The notes: generated by a model from the sequence alone, not told the origin. Positions 25,257-33,697 are shown, numbered from the stretch's first letter. The stretch: 64,000 nt of DNA from an uncultured Bacteroidales bacterium (GCA_934699095.1 CAKUVI010000004.1:124001-188000), one strand, 5' to 3'. Translations and numbers: made by a program.

Positions 25257-26513
25257 ATGCTGAGAAAACTTCTGATACTTTTTCTACTATTGTCGGCTTT
25301 CATCGTGATGAAGGCCGATACTATTCCATACACTCCCACGAAGGAAGAGCTCAGGCAGATGATCATAGATTCTGTAAGAGACCGTTATGACATTGAGGGG
25401 TTGGAGCTGTTTGCTAATGAGATGTCGCAGAAACTCAATGGCGCCATTCTGATCGCCGTTAAGGACACCGTTCTCGTAGAGCATTCATACGGGGAGCTGC
25501 GTCTTACAAGCGAACCGCCGCACTGGTATCCAAGTGAGGGCAACGCCATCAACGACACCACACTTTTCGACTTGGCCTCAGTGTCGAAACAGTTCACCGC
25601 CGCTGCCGTGCTTAAACTCTTCCAACAAGGCAAAATAGACCTTGATGACACTATCACAAAATACTATCCTAATCTGCCATATCCTGATGTTACAATCAGA
25701 AATCTTCTCACTCACACATCCGGAATTCCTGAGTATTTCAAATTCAAATACACATTGTTCGGTAGCACGCCTTTTATCGACAACACTCTATTGATAAAGG
25801 TGTTGGAGACTGCAAAACTCAAAAAAAACTTTCCTACAGGCACTCGTTTTGAATATATCAACACCAATTACGCTATACTCGCACAGTTGGTTGAAGATGT
25901 GTCGGGAGTACCGTTCGAGCAGTTTGTGCACGAGAATATTTTTGCTCCCGCGGGCATGAACAATACCTGTTTTTTCACCGAAATAGTCGGAATAGATGCC
26001 AAAACTTCCAAAAAATTTGCCAGCGTCTCGCCAAGCAGCGAAACTGTAGAGGCCAAGCCGTTGTCAAAATTTGAAGGCAGAGTTGCAATAGGTCACAAGT
26101 ACAATCTGAAGCTTGCAAAATATGACCGCATGAATGGTGTATTGGGCGACAAAGGAGTATATTCGAACATTGAAGACATGTTGCGTTGGGCAAATGCATA
26201 TTTCATAGAGTACAAAGTACTGCCGAAAGAGTTGGTGGAACTTGCTTCTCAACGCGAGAACCAGTTGTCAACGGGCACTTTACCGGCAATTATCTACGGG
26301 TTTGGACTGAGGGTAGAGGAGAGTCCCACACATGGCAAATTAGTCTATCATGGCGGATTATGGAACGGTTTTCAGAATCTGTTCCTCTACCGTCCGTCGG
26401 ACAATGTCATTGTCATCTTTTTAAGCAATTATTACAACAGGGCCCACGCCGGTTACAGCGACAGGGTATTAAATATTTTTGACGGAATCAAAGAACAGGA
26501 GACAGGAGAATAA
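25257..26513 (+). CDS. Secreted serine hydrolase, class C beta-lactamase fold
   Basis: 418 residues with an N-terminal hydrophobic signal (MLRKLLILFLLLSAFIVMKA). The SxxK motif is S108-V-S-K111 in DLASVSKQFTAAAV, a Tyr motif follows in FEYINTNYAIL, and the third motif is HGGLWNGF. This is the esterase/DD-peptidase/AmpC-like family (PF00144). Peptidoglycan-related or esterase activity is more likely than antibiotic resistance. It begins 7 bases after rho, and its TAA overlaps the next ATG (TAATG), so the two downstream genes are probably translationally coupled. Confidence 0.88.
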   Translation: MLRKLLILFLLLSAFIVMKADTIPYTPTKEELRQMIIDSVRDRYDIEGLELFANEMSQKLNGAILIAVKDTVLVEHSYGELRLTSEPPHWYPSEGNAINDTTLFDLASVSKQFTAAAVLKLFQQGKIDLDDTITKYYPNLPYPDVTIRNLLTHTSGIPEYFKFKYTLFGSTPFIDNTLLIKVLETAKLKKNFPTGTRFEYINTNYAILAQLVEDVSGVPFEQFVHENIFAPAGMNNTCFFTEIVGIDAKTSKKFASVSPSSETVEAKPLSKFEGRVAIGHKYNLKLAKYDRMNGVLGDKGVYSNIEDMLRWANAYFIEYKVLPKELVELASQRENQLSTGTLPAIIYGFGLRVEESPTHGKLVYHGGLWNGFQNLFLYRPSDNVIVIFLSNYYNRAHAGYSDRVLNIFDGIKEQETGE

Positions 26514-27352
26514 TGGATTTTTACAAAGCGAATTATCATACACACAGTCTATATTGTGATGGAAAATGCACTCTTGCGGAGCACATCAGTGAAGCTGAGA
26601 GGTTGAAGCTCAACCAGCTCGGATTCTCTTCCCATGCACCGGTGCCGTTCGAAAACACATTTGCCATAAGTGAAGAGGATTTGCCCAGATATTGTGCTGA
26701 AATCGACAGTTTGCAAGCCTCAACAGGGGTCATATTGCTGAAATCACTTGAATGTGACTTTGTGCCTGGTTTGACAAGGGATTTTGAACATTGGCAGAGC
26801 GAGCATCATTTAGACTACATTATTGGAGGTGTTCATTTGGTGAAGCCGCATGACGGAGATGAACTTTGGTTTATTGACGGTTCAAAACGTGAAATTTACG
26901 ACAATGGGCTTCGAGATCTTTTCGACAACAACATCAAAAAGGCTGTTACAGCATTTTGGGAGCAGACCTTTGAGATGTTGGAAACGCAAAAAATGGACAT
27001 CATCGCGCACGTTGACAAGATCAAGATGCACAATGCAGACAGGTTTTTTACAGAAGATGAGCATTGGTATCGTATTTTGACAGAAAAGGCGTTGCAACTC
27101 ATAAAAAAACATGATGTTATCATGGAGATAAACACTCGTGGTTTGTACAAAAAGCGTTGCAACTCATTTTATCCTTCTGTGGAGATGATGCAAAAGGCGC
27201 GGAAGATGGACATACCGGTGGTTATCAGCAGCGATGCGCACAATGCTGCAGAATTGTCGATGTTCACTGACGAGGCTGCTGAAACGCTTGCGCAGTGCGG
27301 TTTTGACCACACTGCAAGATTTGATGTTTCAGGGTCGAAGTTTGTTTATTAG
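26513..27352 (+). CDS. PHP-domain phosphatase, histidinol-phosphatase (HisJ/HisK) like
   Basis: 279 residues. The PHP metal motifs are NYHTHSLYCDG (His9, His11), SSHAPVP, KSLECDFVPG, GVHLV, a central IIAHVDKIK and VVISSDAHN near the C-terminus. This pattern fits the HisJ-type histidinol-phosphatase that completes histidine synthesis in organisms without the HAD-type enzyme. It is not in a his operon here, so a related phosphoesterase is possible. Translationally coupled to the serine hydrolase; convergent with dnaJ 3 bases away. Confidence 0.8.
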   Translation: MDFYKANYHTHSLYCDGKCTLAEHISEAERLKLNQLGFSSHAPVPFENTFAISEEDLPRYCAEIDSLQASTGVILLKSLECDFVPGLTRDFEHWQSEHHLDYIIGGVHLVKPHDGDELWFIDGSKREIYDNGLRDLFDNNIKKAVTAFWEQTFEMLETQKMDIIAHVDKIKMHNADRFFTEDEHWYRILTEKALQLIKKHDVIMEINTRGLYKKRCNSFYPSVEMMQKARKMDIPVVISSDAHNAAELSMFTDEAAETLAQCGFDHTARFDVSGSKFVY

Positions 27353-27355
27353 TGT

Positions 27356-28507
27356 TTATTGTTTGAAGAACTGGCGTACTCTTGAGAATACGCTTTTTTC
27401 GCTTTTGCCGGGTTTGGGCACGAAGTTATCGTGAGTACTGAGTTTTTCGAGCATCTCTTTTTCTTCTTTAGTAAGGTTTTTAGGAGTCCAGACGTTCACA
27501 TTAACGATCAGGTCGCCCACGATGCGTGAGTTGACTTGCGGCAGGCCTTTGCCCTGCAATCGGAGAATTTGTCCGCCTTGAGTGCCCGGGGCGATCTTGA
27601 TTTTAGCTTTTCCGGTCAGGGTAGGTATTTCAACAGATGAGCCGAGGGCTGCTTGGGGGAAGCTGATGAAGTAGTTAAGGTACAGATTGTTGCCGTCGCG
27701 TTCAAAGATTTCGTGGTCTTTAACTTTGAAGTGTACCAGAAGGTCGCCATTGATGCCGCCCTTGCGTGCGGCGTCGCCTTTGCCGCGGAGTGTCATCTGC
27801 ATGCCGTTGTCAACGCCGGCCGGGATTGTGATATTGATGATTTCCTCGCCATCCACAACGCCTTCGCCGTGACAATGCGGGCATGGATCCTTGATTATCT
27901 CACCGGTGCCATGGCATTTAGGGCATACCGCTGTCTGCTGTATGTATCCAAAGACGCTGCGTTGCTGATGGATTATGTGGCCGCTACCGTTACATTCCGG
28001 GCAAGTGGTGATGCTTTGAGGGTTTTTGGTTCCCTCGCCGTTACAATCCGGACAGGTGACGAGTTTGTGGACTTTGTATTTTTTCTCTGTGGTCGTAGCA
28101 ACTTCCTCAAGTGTGAGCTCCACAGGGATACGTCTGTCGCCGCCGTGTGGCACGCGCTTCTGGCTTTGCTGGCTGCCGAAACCGCCGAAGCCGCTGAAGC
28201 CGCTGAAACCGCCGCCAAACACATCGGCAAAGTGACTGATGATGTCGTTGAGGTCAACACCTGAAAAATCAGATGCGTCATTACCCATGCCGGCATGACC
28301 GAAACGGTCGTAACGCTCCTTCTTTTCAGGATTGCTCAGAACATCGTAAGCCTCAGCCGCCTCCTTGAACTTCTCCTCAGCTTCCTTGTTGCCGGGATTC
28401 CTGTCAGGATGGTACTTCATCGCCAGTTTCCTATATGCTTTTTTTATCTCATCGGCCGATGCATTTTTATCGACCCCCAAGACTTCATAATAATCTCTCT
28501 TTTCCAT
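27356..28507 (-). CDS. dnaJ: Chaperone DnaJ (Hsp40)
   Basis: 383 residues. The J-domain has KYHPDRN (HPD at 33-35), then a Gly/Phe-rich linker (GGGFSGFSGFGGFG), four zinc-binding CxxCxGxG repeats (CPDCNGEG, CPECNGSG, CPKCHGTG, CPHCHGEG) and the C-terminal peptide-binding domains. It stimulates DnaK ATPase. It follows grpE by 18 bases; dnaK is not in the window. Confidence 0.98.
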   Translation of the reverse strand: MEKRDYYEVLGVDKNASADEIKKAYRKLAMKYHPDRNPGNKEAEEKFKEAAEAYDVLSNPEKKERYDRFGHAGMGNDASDFSGVDLNDIISHFADVFGGGFSGFSGFGGFGSQQSQKRVPHGGDRRIPVELTLEEVATTTEKKYKVHKLVTCPDCNGEGTKNPQSITTCPECNGSGHIIHQQRSVFGYIQQTAVCPKCHGTGEIIKDPCPHCHGEGVVDGEEIINITIPAGVDNGMQMTLRGKGDAARKGGINGDLLVHFKVKDHEIFERDGNNLYLNYFISFPQAALGSSVEIPTLTGKAKIKIAPGTQGGQILRLQGKGLPQVNSRIVGDLIVNVNVWTPKNLTKEEKEMLEKLSTHDNFVPKPGKSEKSVFSRVRQFFKQ

Positions 28508-28525
28508 AATTTTCTCCTCCTTAAA

Positions 28526-29152
28526 TTATTGACCGACAACAACTTTGGCGTATCTGATCACCTTGTCTTTCAGTTTGTATCCTTTTTGAGTCACGTCAAC
28601 AACCTTGCCCTTGTCTTCTTCTGTGGGGGCAGGAATATGGGCAATGGCCTCATGAAAATCAGTGTCGAAAACTTCGCCTTTTGCGGCAATCTCTTCTACA
28701 TCAAAGCGTTTGAAAATTTGCAATAACTTATTGTAAATCAATCCAAAACCTTCTTTAACAGAGTTGATGTCGTCAACTTTTTCATTTGCGGCTATCGCTC
28801 TCTCGAAATCATCTATTATCGGCAATATGTCGGTGATTACCTTTTCGGATGCCGTTGATATCAGTTCCAATTTTTCTTTTCCCACGCGCTTCTTGTAGTT
28901 ATCGAATTCCGAGAAAAGACGCAAAAAACGGTCGTTTAGCTCGGCTTTTTCCCGTTTAAGGTTTTCAATCTCCGCTTCTAATTCCTTTATCTTATTGTTA
29001 TCCTTATTTTTTTTACGAGAAAAAATGCCGTTTTTCTTGTCAGTGTCATCAGTTTCATCGGTCATTTTGTCAGTATTCTCTTCCATTTGAGTCTGTTCTT
29101 CATTTTTCTGAACGTCTTCATTTTGGATTAATTCATCATCTTTTTCTTCCAT
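28526..29152 (-). CDS. grpE: Nucleotide exchange factor GrpE
   Basis: 208 residues. An acidic disordered N-terminus (residues 1-50) is followed by a long coiled coil (IKELEAEIENLKREKAELND), the FRLFSEFDNYKKR-type segment and the C-terminal beta-domain ending KVIRYAKVVVGQ with VDVTQKGYKLKDKV. It releases ADP from DnaK. First gene of the grpE-dnaJ unit on the minus strand. Confidence 0.96.
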   Translation of the reverse strand: MEEKDDELIQNEDVQKNEEQTQMEENTDKMTDETDDTDKKNGIFSRKKNKDNNKIKELEAEIENLKREKAELNDRFLRLFSEFDNYKKRVGKEKLELISTASEKVITDILPIIDDFERAIAANEKVDDINSVKEGFGLIYNKLLQIFKRFDVEEIAAKGEVFDTDFHEAIAHIPAPTEEDKGKVVDVTQKGYKLKDKVIRYAKVVVGQ

Positions 29153-29480
29153 ATCTCTTTTATTTTCAATATCTTATATAAATATATTTTTAATTCTACT
29201 TAACAATGCAACGAATTGCGGCAATTCTTCTTGCAAAAAATTTGCCAAACTTCAAAAAATAACAAAAGATGAAAGAAATGGTGTAGGGGATAATTGTTTT
29301 TTCGGACTATTAAAGGCAGCAGATCATAGAAAATCAAAATGTAGGATATAACCAAAATAATGGTATTGAAACCTACGTTTAAAATCGAGTCCACTTCAGG
29401 GAATTCACGTTGATAGACGATGTATTGCAACCGTGCCCCACGTCTGCAATAATGCCATAGAGACGGAGAACGCTCCGTCT
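29153..29480. other. 328-bp intergenic region
   Basis: AT-rich upstream region of grpE, then most of a palindromic repeat element (29430-29484). A 76-codon minus-strand reading through here looks like chance (Phe/Ile-rich, no homology recognised). No clear TAnnTTTG box for grpE was found. Confidence 0.5.
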
Positions 29481-29484
29481 CTAC
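29430..29484 (+). repeat. Dispersed 55-bp palindromic repeat at the PPAD-like gene end
   Basis: It starts ACCGTGCCCCACGT and ends with an 11-bp perfect stem, TAGAGACGGAG (29458-29468) and CTCCGTCTCTA (29473-29483), loop AACG. Its right edge contains the stop codon of the adjacent minus-strand gene (29481-29483). Related to 6126-6180 with equal length. The hairpin may serve as the transcript end of the neighbouring gene. Confidence 0.7.
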
Positions 29485-31181
29485 TTTTTAACGAACTTTT
29501 TTATCACCTCTATATCTCCATCAAGTTTAATCTTCACAATGTAAACACCTGTGGAGAGGGAATTTACATTCACTGCCATTGTTTCTTGTGAGTTATTGCC
29601 AGCTACGAGAACAATTCTTCCTTGCGGGTCAACAATCTGAATCTGTTCCACAGAGTAGTTGCTGTTGTTTTTTATAAAGAGGGAGGATTTAGCTGGATTG
29701 GGGTAAACTGAGATGTCGGCTCTGATTTTGTCGCTGATAGAGACAGTATTCATAGAGAATATATGCGGGTCGGGGGCGCCGATGTAGGGATGTTTCTCTC
29801 TTCTTCCCGATTCATCTTTTGCGAAGATATAGTATCTGACCGTATCGCCTGACGACAAATTCAAGGAGTTGAAGTCAAAAGTATAGTTGTTGTTAGTAGA
29901 ATAAACTAAGTTTTGGGATTGCCATTCGCTGTTATTAATTTTATAAACAACTAATAATGAGTCGGTTATAAGATTACTTCCGCTCAATGGTCTGATAGTT
30001 GCCGACAGTGTTAAATCATCAGAGAGTGCTTTGTCGCCGAGTATTGGGTAGTGTTGTATATAGAGCATACCGCGGTCGGCCAGTTCATGTGTGCGGCAGT
30101 GGAGGGCGTCAGTGCTGAGCCAAGGTGTATATGTGGATCTCATGATTGGCACTATTGTATATCCAGGCATTGCATTTTGATAGACAGCAACAGCTTCATT
30201 ATCATGGGAGTTTCCTGTGACAGGTACAAAAACATGGTCGTTTACGATCAAAGAGTTGGTATAAGGGGTGGCTTGGTTTGCGTTAGGATTGGCATATACG
30301 CGATAAACCTGGTAGTGGTTGCCCCAAGGTGTGATTGAATTGGCGAAAGTTTCGGCAACAGACTCATAATTGTCGTATCTCGGGTCTGTTTCAGGCACTT
30401 TTCCAATCAGCACTTTGTCAACGTCAAGAAATTTTCCCCAGCAGTCGATATGTGCTATGTATTCACCGAGAGGATCTGGCAGGAACATATAATTGTCTAT
30501 ACCTAAATAATTTAGTGCCATAGCTTTAAGTGAGGAGTCAGATTGAGATGGATTTTCTTGTTGCACCAGCATGGTAGAGGCGGCTGTGCCATAGCCGTCA
30601 ACCATATAGTTGCCGCCAGTGTGAACCATTGGCATATCATATCTGCTGGTTCCCAAATATCCGACAATATAGTTCAGTGCTGCATCGTCGTTGGGGCGGG
30701 AAGGCCGGTTATATACGAAATCTATCACGTTCACTGAGTCATGGCCGTCGATAACATACCAAGGGCCATAGTCGCGAACCCAGTAGGAGTCGTGTCTGAT
30801 GCGCCAGAACTGCACATTGTCCATATTCACCTGGTTACTGCTGAAGTAGTTTCTCGCTGTGACGCTGTCGCTGCCGTTATTGACAATAACTTTGACATTG
30901 GTAATAAGCGATAATTCGCGCACCAGAGACACGGGAACGCCAAGGGGGTAGGCAATCATCACGCCCTCCATGGGTTGGAATTCAGCCACGGCCACCACCG
31001 GGTCGGCGGGAAATTGTGATGCGCGGAAGTTGTCCACACTTGCCGAAAGCATTTGCTTGTCTATGTCGGTTGCATACCTTGGGTATTTGGGATTCACATC
31101 ATAGTGAATGGCTTCAGACTGTGCGAACAGTGAGAAAGATGCTAAGATGAAACAAATAATAATATATGGTGTTTTTTTCAT
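29481..31181 (-). CDS. Secreted peptidylarginine deiminase (Porphyromonas PPAD-like), T9SS cargo
   Basis: 566 residues from ATG 31179-31181; a promoter box at 31195-31202 excludes a longer start. Signal peptide (MKKTPYIIICFILASFSLFA), then a PAD/agmatine-deiminase fold (PF04371) with Asp137 in YWVRDYGPW, His244 and Asp246 in AHIDCWGK, and Cys362 in ALHCRTHE. Compared with P. gingivalis PPAD (Asp130, His236, Asp238, Cys351 from memory) the spacing matches closely. Arg159 and Arg162 in YNRPSRPND sit where PPAD has its substrate-carboxylate arginines. An Ig-like domain and a T9SS sorting domain (ISVYPNP ... VIKKFVKK) follow. Likely citrullinates C-terminal arginines of peptides outside the cell; agmatine deiminase is the alternative. 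Confidence 0.87.
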   Translation of the reverse strand: MKKTPYIIICFILASFSLFAQSEAIHYDVNPKYPRYATDIDKQMLSASVDNFRASQFPADPVVAVAEFQPMEGVMIAYPLGVPVSLVRELSLITNVKVIVNNGSDSVTARNYFSSNQVNMDNVQFWRIRHDSYWVRDYGPWYVIDGHDSVNVIDFVYNRPSRPNDDAALNYIVGYLGTSRYDMPMVHTGGNYMVDGYGTAASTMLVQQENPSQSDSSLKAMALNYLGIDNYMFLPDPLGEYIAHIDCWGKFLDVDKVLIGKVPETDPRYDNYESVAETFANSITPWGNHYQVYRVYANPNANQATPYTNSLIVNDHVFVPVTGNSHDNEAVAVYQNAMPGYTIVPIMRSTYTPWLSTDALHCRTHELADRGMLYIQHYPILGDKALSDDLTLSATIRPLSGSNLITDSLLVVYKINNSEWQSQNLVYSTNNNYTFDFNSLNLSSGDTVRYYIFAKDESGRREKHPYIGAPDPHIFSMNTVSISDKIRADISVYPNPAKSSLFIKNNSNYSVEQIQIVDPQGRIVLVAGNNSQETMAVNVNSLSTGVYIVKIKLDGDIEVIKKFVKK

Positions 31182-31194
31182 AAAGAAAATTTTG

Positions 31195-31202
31195 CAAAAA
31201 TA
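31195..31202 (-). promoter_or_regulatory. TATTTTTG -7 box for the PPAD-like gene
   Basis: Minus-strand TATTTTTG, 14 bases upstream of the chosen start. It decides the start codon. Confidence 0.6.
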
Positions 31203-31252
31203 ATAAAAAGGCAAAGACAACTGCTGATATGGCAACAGGAATGAAGCCGTCA

Positions 31253-31822
31253 CTATCCTTCCCGTCGCACCTCCGTGAGACCGCCTTTGTTGCCCACCAC
31301 GAAGAGAGTAGGCGCACTGCCGGCACGCACGAAATCGTCGAGGTAGAGCGGCTCGCCAATGACGAAACAAGTGCAATGGAACGTGTCACCTGGCTTAAGC
31401 TTTGAATTTTCGCTTTGCAACACTTCAAAATGGCCGTTGCCAAGATGCCTGAGGTTAACCCGCCGGTCGGGCGACCATGCGATATGCACAACCTCACCTT
31501 CAAAAATATCAGATGGATGAAGAGAAAAACCAAGAACCGGCTTCGAGGATTCACCATTGCGATTATGGTTGGCGAGGAAATCGTCCCAATCGCGGAATCC
31601 AACGCAGCGCGAGAGAATGGAAAGTGTGGAGTATCTGGTGGTGTCGTAGCCGTCCACATAGCCCCAGATGCGCTTGAGGGTGGTCACGCCGAGTGTCTCC
31701 CTGCAGCGCTCCTGTATCACACCGGTAAGGAACTGGAAGTCGGCCGGACTCCTCATCTTGCGCGAGACCGAGTCTTCCACCATGGTTCGCAAAAGGATAA
31801 TATCATACTCGTTGAGTGTCAT
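31253..31822 (-). CDS. Conserved Bacteroidales hypothetical protein, possible regulator
   Basis: 189 residues from ATG 31820-31822 (MTLNEYDIILLRTMVEDSV). The N-terminal ~85 residues are helical, with RCRETLGVTTLKRIWGYVDGY, TLSILSRCVGFRDWDDFL, a pattern resembling a helix-turn-helix module. The C-terminal half is beta-rich (IFEGEVVHIAWSPDRRVNLRHLG, LKPGDTFHCTCFVIG). I recognise the family as a recurrent Bacteroidales hypothetical but no function is known to me. It has its own promoter box and is divergent from the broken HIRAN module. Confidence 0.75.
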   Translation of the reverse strand: MTLNEYDIILLRTMVEDSVSRKMRSPADFQFLTGVIQERCRETLGVTTLKRIWGYVDGYDTTRYSTLSILSRCVGFRDWDDFLANHNRNGESSKPVLGFSLHPSDIFEGEVVHIAWSPDRRVNLRHLGNGHFEVLQSENSKLKPGDTFHCTCFVIGEPLYLDDFVRAGSAPTLFVVGNKGGLTEVRREG

Positions 31823-31841
31823 ATTTCTCTTAATCGGGCGG

Positions 31842-31849
31842 CAAAAATA
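31842..31849 (-). promoter_or_regulatory. TATTTTTG -7 box for the hypothetical regulator
   Basis: Minus-strand TATTTTTG, 20 bases upstream of the start at 31822. Confidence 0.6.
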
Positions 31850-31929
31850 CAAAAAACATGAGAAAATGCACGGTATGTCGTTAATTTTGTTGTTTTTGCA
31901 GCATTCAAAATGTTAAAACATAAGTCACC

Positions 31930-32442
31930 ATGAGTACTGTTATCTTGAAATGGAACCCTTCGTTTTCATCTTATTCCATATTGCGATACCTTCAAGATTT
32001 GTATTACACCAACAAGGAGGGCGTTGATGATTTCAACCGGAGTGTGTGGTATCACGACAAAATCCGCGAAGGCGATCGCTTTTTCTTTGTGAAACTTGGC
32101 TACGGCGCACAAGGTATCACGGCTTCAGGCACCATAACCTCCGATCCTTATCTCGGCGATGACTGGACTGGTGCGGAGCGCTAAATCTATTATGTTGATT
32201 TTCAGCCTGATGTCTTGATTAATCCCGATGCACTCCCCATTCTTACAAGTGAAGAACTTACGCAGGCAATCCCTACCTTTGACTGGTTTAAGGGGCATTC
32301 TGGTGTTGTGCTTGACCCACTCACCGCCGCACAAGTAGAAGAGATGTGGCAACTTTTTCTCAACAAGAACAAAATCATGTTCCAAAAAGCACTTAAATAT
32401 CATCCCTACGACCAACTTTATTTGGAAGACAATGAACAATAG
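31930..32442 (+). pseudogene. Conserved hypothetical gene interrupted by an in-frame TAA
   Basis: The reading starts MSTVILKWNPSFSSYSIL and runs 84 codons to TAA at 32182-32184. The same frame then stays open with clearly related protein sequence (IYYVDFQPDVLINPDALPIL ... FDWFKGHSGVVLDPL) to TAA at 32440-32442. Restored, it is about 170 residues. The break falls in GAER*IYYVD, inside a conserved-looking strand, so a single substitution is the simplest cause. The 3' end overlaps the next gene by 11 bases, which fits an old operon. Function unknown; the 84-residue N-terminal half may still be made. Confidence 0.8.
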
Positions 32443-33244
32443 CATCAAACTCACTCCGGAAGACGAGAGACTTCTGGACCTAAGAAAAGTGCTTCGCAAC
32501 AAACTTTCGACTCTTATCGAGGAGAAGTACTCTATGATTGAAAAAGAAAAAAGCATTCTTACCGCTCTGTACATTTCAAAGGTGGGCCAGCTTCGCTATG
32601 ATCTTTTCGTGGTTGAAACCGACATAGCCAAACTTAAACTGGAGATGCATCTTCTTCAAGGGTACGTCAATCAGAACAAAAAAATAGACTTTGAAGCTGT
32701 AAACAAAGAAATTGAAGCCGTCACCGAACACCATAAACAGGAACTCGAGCATAAAGCACAGCAGATAATGGTGGCCCAACATATTCTCTCCTTGCCCCTA
32801 CTCTCTGATTTTGAAGCAGCTGAACTCAAACGTCTCTACCACATTATTGTCAAACGCCTTCATCCTGACCTTAACCCCGACACCTCAGACGACGAAAAAG
32901 AACTTTTCGCGCAGGTTCAAAGCGCTTATAAAAACGGCGACATCGATTTAATGCGCAATCTGTACGAAAAAATGGGGAAAAAAGAACCTGTTCTCCCTAA
33001 ACCCGAGACACTGGCTTATGAGGTTGAATCACTAAAAAAGAAAATCGCCAAAATCCAAAATGATATTGAAAAACTAAACAACACTTTTCCATTTAACCAA
33101 AGAGATTTTCTTGATAATGAGGTTTTAGTTGAGAAAGAGCAGCAGAGAATAAGAGAGGAGATAGAGACCAAATGCAAACAACTTGATGAATATCAACAAT
33201 ATGTAAATGTTTTACGATTATGGAAACCGGGATTGTTAAATTAA
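32432..33244 (+). CDS. Coiled-coil protein with a degenerate J-domain
   Basis: 270 residues, no signal peptide. Long charged helices occupy residues 10-115 and 195-260. Between them LKRLYHIIVKRLHPDLNPDT (HPD at 144-146) followed by ELFAQVQSAYKNGD matches helix II, HPD loop and helix III of a J-domain. It may recruit or stimulate a DnaK. It is the only intact member of a three-gene module: its start overlaps the broken upstream gene and its end overlaps the broken HIRAN gene by 25 bases. Function unknown. Confidence 0.75.
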   Translation: MNNSIKLTPEDERLLDLRKVLRNKLSTLIEEKYSMIEKEKSILTALYISKVGQLRYDLFVVETDIAKLKLEMHLLQGYVNQNKKIDFEAVNKEIEAVTEHHKQELEHKAQQIMVAQHILSLPLLSDFEAAELKRLYHIIVKRLHPDLNPDTSDDEKELFAQVQSAYKNGDIDLMRNLYEKMGKKEPVLPKPETLAYEVESLKKKIAKIQNDIEKLNNTFPFNQRDFLDNEVLVEKEQQRIREEIETKCKQLDEYQQYVNVLRLWKPGLLN

Positions 33245-33616
33245 CGCCAGAACTGTTAGCCATCTTCTCGGGTACTGAGAACTCAAACAGCCTCATGCCC
33301 TTTACACGCGAGATTTTCCTGCTCGACATCGTGGTGGCAGGCAGGCACCTCCTTTTGCGAAAACCTTGCGGCTGTGCTGCCAAGCCTTGAGAAAGACACC
33401 GTATTAAAGATGGTTCGCGACCCGGAGAACCAACACGATGAATACGCCATCGCCATTTTCTTCAATGAAACACGCATCGGGTGGGTTCCGCGCGACATGA
33501 ACCAAGTGATCTCACGCCTTATGGACGCTGGTAAAATGTTCTTCTGCCGCATCAACAAAATATCCGAAATTCATGGCTGGACTAAAATCGACGCGAAAAT
33601 ATACATGGTAGAATAG
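33220..33616 (+). pseudogene. HIRAN-domain protein gene with a 4-bp slippage frameshift
   Basis: From ATG 33220 the frame reads METGIVKLTPELLAIFSG then SLMPFTREIFLLDIVVAG and shifts at 33336-33347, where GGCA is present three times; that frame ends at TGA 33388. Removing one GGCA restores GTSFCENLAAVLPSLEKD and the HIRAN core (VRDPENQHDEYAIAIF, IGWVPRDMNQVISRLMDAGK) to the stop at 33616, about 130 residues. HIRAN domains bind 3' DNA ends in SNF2-type proteins; stand-alone versions are common in bacteria with unknown roles. The 80-codon downstream part alone is unlikely to be functional. Confidence 0.85.
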
Positions 33617-33677
33617 CCTTTTCTTTCATGATTCAGATTTTTTTTGAAACGACTTGTTTGGATATTGAAAAAAAGTG

Positions 33678-33685
33678 TATCTTTG
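33678..33685 (+). promoter_or_regulatory. TATCTTTG -7 box for tRNA-Leu
   Basis: TATCTTTG, 12 bases before the tRNA 5' end, with a TTG at 33654-33656 about 21 bases upstream. Confidence 0.6.
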
Positions 33686-33697
33686 CCGCCGGTTTGA

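Noticed and set aside
29200..29430. 76-codon minus-strand frame upstream of grpE
   Set aside because: Phe/Ile-rich chance reading in AT-rich DNA with no promoter or recognised family.
31182..31376. 65-codon N-terminal extension of the PPAD-like protein
   Set aside because: Arg-rich sequence without signal character lies before a proper signal peptide, and the promoter box at 31195-31202 lies within it.
32182..32184. Programmed stop-codon recoding (selenocysteine or pyrrolysine)
   Set aside because: The codon is TAA, which is not used for either, and no recoding structure was noticed; a mutation or sequence error is simpler.
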